Shown piece by piece: positions 33,838 through 42,797 of a DNA stretch of 42,797 bases; position 1 is the stretch's first letter; every line of letters starts with the position of its first letter. The notes under the pieces are model-generated. The model was not told the origin of the DNA. It saw nothing but the letters and a program-made list of their open reading frames with translations, and did not search any database. The DNA comes from a bacterium (GTDB taxonomy: Bacteria > ARS69): NCBI GenBank assembly GCA_025774805.1, contig JALGZR010000015.1:1-42797 (forward strand). Direction: 5' to 3'. Position numbers and translations under genes: made by a program.

Positions 33838-36162
33838 ATGCGACGATGGCCGCCGTTGTCCCCATCCCGCGGATCTCCCGCGAATCCGCCTCCGCCCGGA
33901 GTCCGGAGCGCAGCGACGACCTCCCGGGCACCCTTTCCGCTCGCCGCACGCGCCGCCGCGGTCGCCGTTCTTCTGATCGCGCTCTCCCTCCTGCCTCCCG
34001 TGCCCGCGGCCGCCGGTTTCGTCGACGTCTCCGCGGCGGCCGGATTCGACATCAACGATGTCACCTTCGGGGCGGGATGGGCGGACTTCGACGGGGACGG
34101 GAATCTCGATGTCCTCGTCTGCCGTCACTACTTCCGGCCCCTCCTCTACCGAAACCTCGGCGACGGGACCTTCAACTACTCCTTCTTTCCTCCTCTCTTC
34201 GACATGTACGATCACCACGGCCCACTTCTGTCCGACTTCGACGACGACGGAGACGTCGACATCTACCTGACCGGGGGGGCGGACGCCGGTACGAGCACGT
34301 CCTGGAAACCGATGTACCGCAACGACGGCGACTTCTCCTTCGTCGACGTCGCGGCGGAATGGGGAGTGGCGGACAGCCTCTCCCGAGGCCGGAGCAGCTC
34401 CGCGATCGATGTCGAGGGCGACGGGGACGTCGATTTCTTCGTGGCGAAGGCGAGGAGGGTCATCTCTCCCAACTCTCTCTTCATCAATGTCGGCAACCAG
34501 ACGTACACCGACGAGGCGGCCTCGGCCGGAATCGCGGACGACTTCGGATCGGTCGGCGGGCTGTGGGGCGACTACGACCGGGACGGCGACCCCGATCTCC
34601 TCATCGGCGGGGAGGAGACCGCCGACTTCGAGACCCGGCTCTATCGAAACGAAGGGAACGTGAGCTTCGTCGACGTGACCGACGCCCTCCTTCCCGGAAT
34701 CGGTCAAATCGCCTCGGCCGCGTGGGCGGACTACGACGAGGACGGCGATCTCGATCTGGCCATCGGGCGAGGCGATCATGCGCTCTTCGATGCGATGAAC
34801 TGGGACGCCGATTCGGTCTCGTTCTTCTTCAATTCCCGGAACGGCGACGACGGAGTCGACGCCCTGACGTTCTTGCAGACCGGGGACAGCACGACCTACG
34901 AACTCTACTTCAACGGGTTCTACTGGCCCGAGCTCGTGTTCATCTCCGAGACCGGATACCACCCGCCCCAGACGTCTCCCTTTACCCTGTCCGAGGACAT
35001 CCGCGGTGCGCCCGACTTCGCCCCGGGGGAGTCCACCGGGTTCTACCTCTGGACGGACGAGGTCATCGATATCTGGGAGATGCGGACGAGCTCCCCTCCG
35101 GCCACCGGAAACACGTTTGCCGGATACCTCACCGCCAACGGCAGCTTCACGAGCGTATCCCTCTCCGGCGTGGAACCCTACACCCACGGCGAGCGCGGCA
35201 CGCGTCTCTACCGGAACGACGGCACGGTCTTCACGAACGTGTCGGTCCTCTCGGGGCTGACCGACACGGTGAACGTCCGGCATGTGGCCTGGGTCGACCT
35301 CGACCAGGACGGGTCTCTGGACCTCCACGTGTTGAACAAGGGGGATACGCAGAGCGGGAACGGTTCCGACGTCTTCTATCGCGGCAACAGCGACGGGACC
35401 TTCCGGGACGCCACCGCTACCTGGAACCTGACCGGTCCGGCGAACGGACTGGCGGACGCCGTCGCGTACGGCGACTACGACGCGGACGGCGATCTCGACC
35501 TCGTGCTCACCTCGGGAACGGGACCCCGTGCCCTCACCCGTCGCGAGATCCACCGCCTCTACCGGAACGACGGACCGGTCGGCAACTGGCTGGAGGTCGA
35601 TCTGGTCGGTCTGTATTCGACCCGCGAGGGCCACGGGGCGTGGGTCACCTGTGTCTCCGCCACCGCGGGTCGCCAGACCCGTTACGTGACCGGAAACGCG
35701 TGGCGCGGGTGCCAGGAGTACCCCCGTCCCCGCTTCGGATTGGGAGCGGACGCGCTCGTGGACTCCCTGCGCATCGAGTGGCCTTCCGGCGTCGTCGACG
35801 TCCTGGCGGGCTTCTCCGCAAATCGGACGGTCACGATCTTCGAGAGCTTCGCCGGGGTCGAGGCTCCCGTGCGAACTCCCTCTCGGTCGGAGCTCGCACT
35901 CCGCGTTCTCCCGAACCCGACTCCGCGTCGGGGTCCGACCGTTCTGAGGTTCGAAGGCCGCCGGGAGGAGAAAGCGCGCCTCGAGATCTTCGACGCTGCG
36001 GGACGGAGAGTCGTCGAGCGCACGTTGCCCCCCGGTGTCGCTCGATTCGTGTGGACCGGGAACGGTTCGGACGGACGGCCCTCCGCCGCCGGCGTCTACT
36101 TCGCCCGGATTCGGGAGGGGGATCGGGTCGCCGCGGCCAAGATCGTCCGGATCGGTCGCTAG
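33838..36162 (+). CDS. Secreted FG-GAP/ASPIC protein with FlgD-like C-terminus
   Basis: The 774-residue protein has a long basic N-region and signal segment (ARAAAVAVLLIALSLLPPVPAAAG). Residues ~60-640 carry FG-GAP/VCBS-type repeats with Ca-binding loops such as WADFDGDGNLDVLV, DFDDDGDVDIYL, DYDRDGDPDLLIGG, DYDADGDLDLVLT. An UnbV/ASPIC domain follows (~640-680; VDSLRIEWPSGVVDVLAGF) and a FlgD-Ig module at the end (LPNPTPRRGPT to SAAGVYFARI). Such proteins are beta-propeller-like, exported and probably adhesive or enzymatic; the function is unknown. The start at 33838 has no good ribosome site. It is divergent from trpS. The TAG stop is inside a repeat end (36159). Confidence 0.86.
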   Translation: MRRWPPLSPSRGSPANPPPPGVRSAATTSRAPFPLAARAAAVAVLLIALSLLPPVPAAAGFVDVSAAAGFDINDVTFGAGWADFDGDGNLDVLVCRHYFRPLLYRNLGDGTFNYSFFPPLFDMYDHHGPLLSDFDDDGDVDIYLTGGADAGTSTSWKPMYRNDGDFSFVDVAAEWGVADSLSRGRSSSAIDVEGDGDVDFFVAKARRVISPNSLFINVGNQTYTDEAASAGIADDFGSVGGLWGDYDRDGDPDLLIGGEETADFETRLYRNEGNVSFVDVTDALLPGIGQIASAAWADYDEDGDLDLAIGRGDHALFDAMNWDADSVSFFFNSRNGDDGVDALTFLQTGDSTTYELYFNGFYWPELVFISETGYHPPQTSPFTLSEDIRGAPDFAPGESTGFYLWTDEVIDIWEMRTSSPPATGNTFAGYLTANGSFTSVSLSGVEPYTHGERGTRLYRNDGTVFTNVSVLSGLTDTVNVRHVAWVDLDQDGSLDLHVLNKGDTQSGNGSDVFYRGNSDGTFRDATATWNLTGPANGLADAVAYGDYDADGDLDLVLTSGTGPRALTRREIHRLYRNDGPVGNWLEVDLVGLYSTREGHGAWVTCVSATAGRQTRYVTGNAWRGCQEYPRPRFGLGADALVDSLRIEWPSGVVDVLAGFSANRTVTIFESFAGVEAPVRTPSRSELALRVLPNPTPRRGPTVLRFEGRREEKARLEIFDAAGRRVVERTLPPGVARFVWTGNGSDGRPSAAGVYFARIREGDRVAAAKIVRIGR

Positions 36163-36191
36163 CCTGCGTTTCTCACCAGGCTCGTCGCGAG
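36159..36191. repeat. Solitary end of the CTAG repeat at the FG-GAP gene stop
   Basis: CTAGCCTGCGTTTCTCACC followed by AGGCTCGTCGCGAG is the same end that abuts trpS (32647) and the first S8 peptidase (40346). No matching opposite end is visible downstream, so it is a half element or a decayed copy. Its CTAG holds the stop codon. Confidence 0.6.
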
Positions 36192-36261
36192 AATGGGCCA
36201 CCGCCTCCTCGGCAAGAACCGAGAGACCGAAATGGGAGGGCTCGGTGGTCCGGGGCACTTC

Positions 36262-36277
36262 ACGCCCGTTCGGGCGT
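36262..36277 (+). terminator. Hairpin between the FG-GAP gene and the convergent lipoprotein gene
   Basis: ACGCCC and GGGCGT flank GTTC and are followed by TTTCT, a compact intrinsic-terminator shape for plus-strand transcripts. It sits just before the stop of the convergent gene at 36280. Confidence 0.5.
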
Positions 36278-36279
36278 TT

Positions 36280-37815
36280 CTACAGTTCGTCCGCTCCGAG
36301 ATCGAAGAGCTCCTCGAACGTGGGACGGCCGTCCTCGTCGATGTCGTCGCGAACCGAACCATAGACGGACGAGGCGTGGCCCCCCGTATAGGGAGAGCCC
36401 GGGTGGTGTGCCTCCACCCCGTCGATCGCGGGATTCGGGTCGCCCCCCGGAAGGGGCGATTTCAAGTGGAAGTCGCCGTTGAGGTGATCGGAGAACAGGT
36501 TTCTCGGGATCGCTCCCGGGAAGTGAACGTTGACCAGGCTGACTCCACCCTGGGTCGTGAGCGCGTAATCGTTGAGTTCATCCTCATTCATCGGGTCGGG
36601 GCCGCCGGGATAGTCGTCGTACAGGGTGACGCCGAGAACGGTGAAGAGGTTCGCCTCGAGGCGCGTCGGATCGCAGTCGTCGCACTCCTCCTTGACGCCG
36701 ATACGGCTCGATCCGTCCGGACAGAAGAGGATGTTCCCCCCGATCGCGGGACGACCGGTCCGGATGCGGATCGCGGCCGCGCTGCTTCCGACGACGGGAG
36801 TGGTCTTGGCGGAGATCGTGTTCAGCCCGATCCGAACGTCTCCGGTCGTCTCCACGAGAACGCCCGACGAGGTCTGGAGCGCGGTCCCGCCGTCCACAAA
36901 GCAGTTCGTCACGAGGAGATTCGACGTGTCCTGAACGTGGATCCCGGTCGTCTGGGTGAGGCCGGGAGTCCGGCCCCCTCGGATCCGACAGCCGTCCAGA
37001 AACGCGGTCGACCCGTCGGCCACCCGGATCCCCGTTCCTCCGGACGCCGCCCCTCCGTCCACCTTGCAGGACCGGATCCAGAACGCGCGGAACTCGTCAC
37101 CGGCGGTTCGGGTGTTTCGGACATCGACGGCGACCTCCGCGTCCGTGGGGGCGATGATCTCCAGCCTTCGCAGCACCACCGGCGCGGTCTGATCCCGGAC
37201 CACGATCGGATTCCCGGAGAGGGGAACGATCCGGGAATCCTGATCCGCATCCTCGAGAAAGGTCACCGGACTCCGTCCTCCGTAAATATGGGTGGCGTGT
37301 GTGACGATGGACACGTTGGTGGGGTAGTCTCCGGTCGTGAGGAACACCGTACCGCCGGTGGAGAGCTTCGCCATCGCCGCGTCGAGGGTGGCGATCGACT
37401 CGGTGGGGCTTCGTCCCGAACGGGAGTCATTCCCGTTCTGGGAATCCACATAGATGCCCTCGAGGTAGCGGACGTCGACGTGAACGGTGGCGGAGTCGTC
37501 GCCGATCTCGTTCTGGAGCACCAGGGTGTATGTGGTGGGCTCGTGCGGCCGAACGCTCAGCGAGATGTCGTTGGGACTGTCGGTGATTCTCGGCCCCGGA
37601 TCGAGTTTGGCCACAGAGGCACCGCTTCCCTTCCAGCGCAGACGGGTCCAATCCCCGTGCTGAATGGACGCGTCGTCGGTGACGAAGAACTCGATCGAGG
37701 GAGCGCTGGCCGTCGGCCCGTTTTCCTCCGGGTCCGTGGTGCTCGAGCACCCCGCGAGGGAAGCGAGGGCTCCCCAGCCCAGGAGGCCCAGAAGCGGGAG
37801 ATGGGCGTCTCTCAT
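36280..37815 (-). CDS. Lipoprotein with beta-helix domain
   Basis: The 511-residue protein begins at ATG 37815 behind GGAAGG. A type II signal peptide ends in the lipobox LAGC23, so it is probably an outer-membrane lipoprotein. Residues ~38-115 form an Ig-like domain (IEFFVTDDASIQHGDWTRLRW, TTYTLVLQNEIGDDSATV). Residues ~120-480 look like a right-handed parallel beta-helix of the DUF1565/pectate-lyase type: IYVDSQNGNDSRSGRSPTES, VFLTTGDYPTNVSIV, GIRVADGSTAFLDGCRIRGG, and GEPNPAIDG-like GGDPNPAIDGVEAHHPG. Carbohydrate binding or lyase activity is possible but no catalytic residues are evident. A -10-like TATACT (37870-37875) lies upstream. Confidence 0.8.
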   Translation of the reverse strand: MRDAHLPLLGLLGWGALASLAGCSSTTDPEENGPTASAPSIEFFVTDDASIQHGDWTRLRWKGSGASVAKLDPGPRITDSPNDISLSVRPHEPTTYTLVLQNEIGDDSATVHVDVRYLEGIYVDSQNGNDSRSGRSPTESIATLDAAMAKLSTGGTVFLTTGDYPTNVSIVTHATHIYGGRSPVTFLEDADQDSRIVPLSGNPIVVRDQTAPVVLRRLEIIAPTDAEVAVDVRNTRTAGDEFRAFWIRSCKVDGGAASGGTGIRVADGSTAFLDGCRIRGGRTPGLTQTTGIHVQDTSNLLVTNCFVDGGTALQTSSGVLVETTGDVRIGLNTISAKTTPVVGSSAAAIRIRTGRPAIGGNILFCPDGSSRIGVKEECDDCDPTRLEANLFTVLGVTLYDDYPGGPDPMNEDELNDYALTTQGGVSLVNVHFPGAIPRNLFSDHLNGDFHLKSPLPGGDPNPAIDGVEAHHPGSPYTGGHASSVYGSVRDDIDEDGRPTFEELFDLGADEL

Positions 37816-37937
37816 GATGACCTTCCGATCACGGGGGGGAACACCGATCGTGCGCGTCGAGGCCTATCGAGTATAGGAACCGGTTCTCCGTGGCGCCACC
37901 CCGATCTCCGGAGGTCGCGGCCGAGGCCTCGCGGTGA

Positions 37938-37943
37938 TACACT
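37938..37943 (+). promoter_or_regulatory. Candidate -10 element of the first S8 peptidase gene
   Basis: TACACT, preceded by GA, lies 51 bases upstream of ATG 37995. No -35 is evident. The divergent lipoprotein gene has TATACT at 37870-37875 on the opposite strand, inside CCTAT-N5-ATAGG. Confidence 0.3.
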
Positions 37944-37994
37944 GGGAGCGTACCTCCTCCCGAGCCCTTGTCTTCCAGCCTCCGCGAGGTCCCG

Positions 37995-40349
37995 ATGACA
38001 CCGAGAGCTTCCCTTCCGGTCGCCCTTGCACTTTGGCTCTCGCTCTTTCTCTCGCTGCCGACGTTCGTCCTCGCTGTCCCGGGTTATACCCCGGAGGAGA
38101 CCTCCCGGTTGCTCCGGGAGCCGGGAATGATCCTCCTGCACGGGATCGAGTTCGACGTACGGGAGGGAGCGCCCCCGGCCCCGGAGGGCCTCGCTCTCTC
38201 GCCCGACCGGCGCATCGAGACGCGATACTGGCTGGTCCACGTCGTCGGTCCCCTGATTCCCTCCGTCCGGACGGAACTCGAGGGCCGAGGGGTGACAATC
38301 CTCTCCTACGTGCCGAACCACACGTACCTCGTGAGGGCGGAGGCCTCTCGCGTCCGGGAGCTCCTCGGGACGGCGGGAGTCGACTGGGTGGGGCCCTATC
38401 GGCCCGACTACAAGCTCTCTCCCGAGATCGGCCGGGTGCGGTACCAGAATCCGGATCGCCCGGTTCTCGAGGGTGAGCTGCTGCTGATTCTCTGCGCGTT
38501 CGAGGGCGAGGATCTCGATCGAATCGCGGCGGAGGCTCTCGCCGGGGGCGCCGACGTGCTCGGTATCAACCGTCATCCGGCGACGCCGCGCATTCGGGTG
38601 CGCGTCCGGGAGGGGGGAGAGCGCGACCTGGCGCGCATCGAGGGTGTCGCGTGGATCGAGGAGGAGGGAGAGATCGTTCTTCGGAACAACACGACCCGCT
38701 GGGTCGCGCAGTCGAACCAGTCGGGAGTCACGTCGATCTGGGATCAGGGGCTTCACGGCGAGAATCGGATCATCGGGCACATCGACGGGCCCATCCAGAT
38801 GGAAAGCTGCTACTTCGAGGATCTCGACGACAACACGCCGGGGCCGGACCATCGCAAGGTGGTGGCGTACCGCGGGTCGCTGTCCTCGAACTCGCACGGT
38901 GCCCACACGGCGGGTACCGCGGCGGGGCTCAACTCGAGCGAAAGCCTCGACCACGCCGGGATCGCTTACGAGGCCCGAATCTCCCACACCCGCTACGGGC
39001 TGATCACGGGGTACGGCGGGGGCCCCTCGAACCTCTACAGCTATTTCGAGCTCGCGAACGCAGACGGCGCCCACGACCACACGAACAGCTGGGGCGACGA
39101 CGGGCGTACGACCTACACGCCGTGGGCCCGCGACATCGATCGGTTCTCCCGCAACTACGAGGACGATCTGGTCCTGTTCGCGGTGACGAACACGTCCACG
39201 CTCAAGACCCCCGAGAACGCCAAGAACGTGCTCGCCGTCGGCGCGACGCACCAGGCGCCGAACCAGCACATGCACGGTCTGGGAGGAGAGGGGCCGACGA
39301 ACGACGGTCGACGCAAGCCGGAGATCTACCTGCCGGGCATCTCGATCGTTTCGGCGTCGACGGGCAGCTGCGGGACGGTGTCGAGCTCCGGCACGTCGAT
39401 GGCCTGCCCGGCGGTCACGGCCTGTGCGACCCTGGTGCGGCAGTACTACGAGGAGGGATTCCATCCCTCGGGAAGCGCCGACACCACGGACGCGATCTCC
39501 CCGTCCGGCGCGCTCGTGAAGGCGACACTCCTGAACGGAACGGTCGACATGACCGGAGAGTCGGGCTACCCCTCGAACCGCGAGGGCTGGGGCCGCCTCC
39601 TTCTCGACAACGCCCTCTACTTCACGGGTGAGTCCCGGAAGAACGTGATCCGGGACGTCTGGAATGCGGACGGCCTCGACACCGGCGAGCTCGACGAGTA
39701 CCTCGTCGACGTGACGAGCGGGGAGGACGTCCGGATCACCATGGTGTTCACCGATCGCCCGGCTCTCATCGGCGCGAACCCCGCCGTGATCAACGATCTC
39801 GATCTGGAGGTCGAGGGCCCGGACGGGCTCTACCTCGGCAACGTCTTCTCGGGAGGGGTCTCGGTCACCGGCGGATCGGCCGACAACCTGAACAACGTCG
39901 AGCGGGTCGTGCTCGGAGGAGGCAGTCTCACCTCCGGCGAGTGGACGGTGCGCGTCCGCGGGACTTCGATTCCGGACGGACCCCAGGGATACGCCCTGCA
40001 CGTGTCGGGAGATGTCGAGGAGACGAACCCGGTGGTCGGCGTCCAGCTCGCGCGTCTGCTGCCGCTCGCCGGAGAGCCGTCCCTCGGTCAGAACAACCCG
40101 AACCCCTTCTCCGGCTCCACGACGATTCGCTTCCATCTTCCGGTCCGAAACGAAGTGGAGCTCTCCGTGTTCGACATCGGGGGCCGTCGATTGCAGACGC
40201 TCGCGAGCGGGACGCTCGAGGCGGGCGACTACACCGTGCACTGGGACGGCCGGGACGAGACGGGGGAGAAGGTGGCGGCGGGGATCTACTTCTATCGTCT
40301 CGAGGGATCCGAGGTCGACGAGACCCGGAAGATGGTGGTTCTGCGCTAG
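37995..40349 (+). CDS. Secreted KP-43-like S8 peptidase with FlgD-like C-terminus
   Basis: The 784-residue protein is assigned to ATG 37995, with GAGGT five bases upstream; nine upstream in-frame residues lack such a site. Signal peptide (ALALWLSLFLSLPTFVLA), then a propeptide (~30-230; VRTELEGRGVTILSYVPNHTYLVRA) and a subtilisin catalytic domain with D264 (GHIDGP), H301 (NSHGAHTAGT) and S468 (SGTSMACPA). The D-region with DHRKVVAYR and the beta-rich region after the catalytic domain (~540-690; VFTDRP, INDLDLEVEGPDG) resemble the KP-43/kexin-like branch. A FlgD-Ig module ends the protein (NNPNPFSG to VAAGIYFYRLEG, then RKMVVLR). A second paralog follows. The stop lies in the repeat at 40346. 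Confidence 0.94.
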   Translation: MTPRASLPVALALWLSLFLSLPTFVLAVPGYTPEETSRLLREPGMILLHGIEFDVREGAPPAPEGLALSPDRRIETRYWLVHVVGPLIPSVRTELEGRGVTILSYVPNHTYLVRAEASRVRELLGTAGVDWVGPYRPDYKLSPEIGRVRYQNPDRPVLEGELLLILCAFEGEDLDRIAAEALAGGADVLGINRHPATPRIRVRVREGGERDLARIEGVAWIEEEGEIVLRNNTTRWVAQSNQSGVTSIWDQGLHGENRIIGHIDGPIQMESCYFEDLDDNTPGPDHRKVVAYRGSLSSNSHGAHTAGTAAGLNSSESLDHAGIAYEARISHTRYGLITGYGGGPSNLYSYFELANADGAHDHTNSWGDDGRTTYTPWARDIDRFSRNYEDDLVLFAVTNTSTLKTPENAKNVLAVGATHQAPNQHMHGLGGEGPTNDGRRKPEIYLPGISIVSASTGSCGTVSSSGTSMACPAVTACATLVRQYYEEGFHPSGSADTTDAISPSGALVKATLLNGTVDMTGESGYPSNREGWGRLLLDNALYFTGESRKNVIRDVWNADGLDTGELDEYLVDVTSGEDVRITMVFTDRPALIGANPAVINDLDLEVEGPDGLYLGNVFSGGVSVTGGSADNLNNVERVVLGGGSLTSGEWTVRVRGTSIPDGPQGYALHVSGDVEETNPVVGVQLARLLPLAGEPSLGQNNPNPFSGSTTIRFHLPVRNEVELSVFDIGGRRLQTLASGTLEAGDYTVHWDGRDETGEKVAAGIYFYRLEGSEVDETRKMVVLR

Positions 40350-40443
40350 CCTGTTTTTCTCACCCGGCTCGTCGCAAGGCTCCGGCGAAGCCGGGCGCGG
40401 CTTCGCCGCTGCGCCGCCGAGCCGGCTGAGATGTGCAGGTCAG
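40346..40443. repeat. CTAG-ended repeat between the two S8 peptidase genes
   Basis: The 98-bp element begins with the CTAG that contains the stop of the first peptidase and ends GTGCAGGTCAG, a diverged inverse end. CGGCGAAGCCG and CGGCTTCGCCG (40383-40408) form a perfect 11-bp hairpin with a GGCG loop. In reverse orientation it matches the outer ~60 and ~35 bp of the longer copy at 32469, so the two share an internal core, not only ends. Confidence 0.7.
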
Positions 40444-40577
40444 TTGCCGGACTTCACTCTCCTCCGCGTCGAGCGCCCTTCCCGGAATCCGCTCCGGGGC
40501 GGATAATGCGTACGTGCGGATGAGCCAGAGCGGACGATTCGGTCCGCGGTGACCCCGGTTTCCCCGAAGGACGGTTC

Positions 40578-42797
40578 GTGCCCGTGAAGAGAACGCGGCC
40601 GCTCCCCGGCACGCTGCTCCTGGCGGCGTTCCTCACGATGCCGGCGGTGGACCCCGCCCGGGGGGTGGATCTCGGAGACGGACTGGTCCGCCTTCGGGGA
40701 GAGGTCTTCTCCGCCGCCGCCGGTCCGGCCCCCGCTCCCGAGCCCTTGCGTCCCCGGCCGCTCTCGCCCGACGAGATCGGCGCCTGGCTCGTCGTCTTCG
40801 AGGGTCCGGCCGACGCCTGGATCCGGGAGGTCATCGAGGAGGAAGGCCGCCGAATCGTCGGCTACGTTCCGTCCTGCGCGTACCTCGTCCGCGCGACCGA
40901 CGGGAGCGCGGGCCGCCTCGCCGACCGGGACGGGATCGTACGCGTCGAGCGCTATCGTCCCGCCTGGAAGATCTCCCCCGAGATCGAGCGTGCGCGCGCC
41001 GACCACGCGGGCCCCCCCCGCCCGGAGGACGACCTTCGGCTCTTCGTCGAGCTGTTCGAGGGGACGTTCCCCTCCGCGGTGGCGGAACGGCTCGCGGGAT
41101 CCGGATTCGACGTCCTCCGGGTGGACTCCGGACGGAGCTCGCGCCGACTCCTCGTGCGGACGGCCGCGGACCGGATTCCCGAGCTCTCCCGCTTCTCCGA
41201 CGTCGCGTGGATCGAGCCTGTCGGCGAGCCGACGCTGCGCAACGACGTCACACGCTGGGTGATCCAGTCCGGAGTCGTGGACTGGTCCCCGCTCCACGAC
41301 GCCGGGCTCTACGGGGAGGGGCAGATCGCGGGACACATCGATGGTCCCATCGGGCGGGAGAGCTGTTTCTTCCGGGATCCCTCCGGCGCGGCCGTCGGAC
41401 CCGACCACCGCAAGCTCGTCTCCTGGAGAAACCTCGCAGGCGAGCCCACCAATTCCCACGGCACCCACACCGCCGGCACGCTGGCCGGAGATGCCGAGCC
41501 GGTCACCGGCTCCCTCGAGCACCGGGGCATGGCCCCGAAGGCCCGGATGGCCCACACGAGCTTCTTCGACCTGACCGGGACCGACAACGAGCCGCCCTCC
41601 AACCTCGCGGAGATGTTCCTCGACGCGCACGATCGCGGGGCGCGCGTCCACTCGAACAGCTTCGGAATCGAGACCATCGCGAGCTCCGTCTACACCCTCT
41701 GGTGCCTCGACATCGACACGTTCACCCGCGAGCACGAGGAGGACCTCGTGGTGTTCGCCACCACGAACGGCGGTGACATCAAGACCCCCGAAAACGCGAA
41801 GAACGTTCTCGCGGTCGCTGCGAGCGGGCGGTACCCGAGCCACCAACAGATGCACACCGGCGGGCGGGGCCCGACGGCGGACGGCCGCCGCAAGCCCGAC
41901 CTGTGCGCTCCGGGGAGGAACGTCCAGTCCGCGTCCAGCGGAGCCTCCTGCTCGGTGGTTCAATCCTCCGGCACGAGCATGGCCTGCCCCGCCGTGGCGG
42001 GGGGAGCGATGCTCGTGCGCGAGTACTTCCTGAAGGGCTTTCATCCGACCGGCGCCGCGGTTCCCGGCGATGCGATCGTGCCGACCGGCGCGCTCGTGAA
42101 GGCGGTCCTGATCAACTCCGCCGTCGATCTGACCGGTGTCGTCGGCTATCCGAGCGACCGCGAGGGCTGGGGGCGGATCCTCCTCGGTGACGCCCTCTAC
42201 TTCGCGGGAGATCGCCGGCAGCTCTGGCTGGTCGACCGGCGTCACGGGGAGGGTCTCGACACCGGGGGGATCGCCGTCCACCGCTTTCGCGTGAGAGAGG
42301 AGAGGGAGCCGCTGAAGATCACGCTCGTCTGGACCGACCCCCCCGGCACGCCGAGCGCGGAGATCTGGACCGTGAACGACCTCGATCTCGAGGTCGTGGC
42401 TCCGAACGGGGACCTGTACCGGGGCAACGTGATCGACGCCGCCGTCGGCGTCTCGATGGTCGGAGGGGTCGCGGATCTCCGAAACAACGTCGAGAGGGTC
42501 CTCGTCGAGGACCCCCCGACGGGCGAGTGGATCGTTCACGTGCGGGGGTCCTCGATTCCGGACGGCCCCCAGGGGTACGCGGTGGTGGCGAACGGAGGGA
42601 TCCGCCGCCTGCCGGACCGGGGAGCCGCTCCGGAAGAGCACCCCCGCGGACGGCTGTCGTTCCTTCTCGAGCCTCCGTTCCCCAACCCGTTCTCGGGGCG
42701 GACGGAGCTGCGCTTTCGGGTGCCGTCCCCCACCCACGTGACCCTTCGCGTCTACGACGTCTCGGGAAAGCTCGTGCGGAACGTCCTCGACCGCCCC
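40578..42797 (+). CDS. Second KP-43-like S8 peptidase (3' end outside window)
   Basis: The frame is open from GTG 40578 (AAGG seven bases upstream; GTG 40584 is an alternative) to the window end, 740 codons, so the C-terminus is missing. It is a paralog of the preceding gene with the same plan: short signal segment (LLLAAFLTMPAVDPARG), propeptide, catalytic D255 (GHIDGP), H294 (NSHGTHTAGT) and S467 (SGTSMACPA), KP-43-like C-domain (WTDPPGTPSAEIWTVNDLDLEV) and the start of a FlgD-Ig module (PPFPNPFSG, LRVYDVSGKLVR). The catalytic His motif is the canonical HGTH here and HGAH in the neighbour. Confidence 0.92.
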   Translation, partial: MPVKRTRPLPGTLLLAAFLTMPAVDPARGVDLGDGLVRLRGEVFSAAAGPAPAPEPLRPRPLSPDEIGAWLVVFEGPADAWIREVIEEEGRRIVGYVPSCAYLVRATDGSAGRLADRDGIVRVERYRPAWKISPEIERARADHAGPPRPEDDLRLFVELFEGTFPSAVAERLAGSGFDVLRVDSGRSSRRLLVRTAADRIPELSRFSDVAWIEPVGEPTLRNDVTRWVIQSGVVDWSPLHDAGLYGEGQIAGHIDGPIGRESCFFRDPSGAAVGPDHRKLVSWRNLAGEPTNSHGTHTAGTLAGDAEPVTGSLEHRGMAPKARMAHTSFFDLTGTDNEPPSNLAEMFLDAHDRGARVHSNSFGIETIASSVYTLWCLDIDTFTREHEEDLVVFATTNGGDIKTPENAKNVLAVAASGRYPSHQQMHTGGRGPTADGRRKPDLCAPGRNVQSASSGASCSVVQSSGTSMACPAVAGGAMLVREYFLKGFHPTGAAVPGDAIVPTGALVKAVLINSAVDLTGVVGYPSDREGWGRILLGDALYFAGDRRQLWLVDRRHGEGLDTGGIAVHRFRVREEREPLKITLVWTDPPGTPSAEIWTVNDLDLEVVAPNGDLYRGNVIDAAVGVSMVGGVADLRNNVERVLVEDPPTGEWIVHVRGSSIPDGPQGYAVVANGGIRRLPDRGAAPEEHPRGRLSFLLEPPFPNPFSGRTELRFRVPSPTHVTLRVYDVSGKLVRNVLDRP

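Overview
The window is very GC-rich and densely coded. It reads as chromosomal DNA of an uncultivated-type Gram-negative bacterium. Several large secreted proteins end in a FlgD-Ig-like module (a PNPF-type start, a VYD/VHDxxGR core, a final VASGxYFxRL-like strand and a basic tail). Dockerin, cohesin-like, HYDIN-like and FG-GAP/ASPIC domains also occur. This combination is typical of candidate phyla in and around the FCB group (Eisenbacteria, Krumholzibacteriota and relatives). The phylum is an inference; there is no rRNA here to settle it. I saw no tRNA, rRNA, CRISPR array, transposase or phage gene.

Layout. 1-5450, all minus strand: a membrane TPR protein, Fe/Mn superoxide dismutase, AlgH/YqgE protein, a lysine-ketoglutarate-reductase-like enzyme, and a secreted protein cut by the window edge. 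5704-10554, plus strand: a tightly overlapping four-gene cassette with an SO_0444/ArsP_1-type metal permease fused to an HflK-type SPFH domain, then HflC-like, HflK-like and ZIP-family proteins. This is the most unusual system in the window. 10638-17289: three secreted proteins (M1 metallopeptidase, choice-of-anchor/jelly-roll protein, large HYDIN/ThuA-like/cohesin/dockerin protein). 17444-24635: ispG, a P-loop kinase-like gene, myo-inositol-phosphate synthase divergent from a LysR regulator, two small membrane-associated hypotheticals, a LolA-like periplasmic protein and an SDR oxidoreductase.

24704-42797: a secreted propeller-like protein overlapping a polysaccharide flippase-glycosyltransferase fusion, cobalamin-dependent methionine synthase (metH), trpS, an FG-GAP/ASPIC secreted protein, a beta-helix lipoprotein, and two tandem KP-43-like S8 peptidases, the second running off the end.

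A family of small palindromic repeats (about 75-180 bp, ends near CTAGCCTGCATTTCTCACC) lies between genes. At five gene ends the terminal CTAG supplies the TAG stop codon. An inverted repeat with LysR-box geometry overlaps the lysR promoter, which may make a leaderless message. A perfect 25-bp palindrome sits in front of the LolA-like gene.

How the genes may work together: the SPFH/permease/ZIP cassette looks like a membrane-microdomain metal-handling unit. The FlgD-module proteins, peptidases and adhesin-like proteins look like cargo of a common export/anchoring route. ispG, metH, trpS, sod and ino1 are ordinary housekeeping or lipid genes placed among them.
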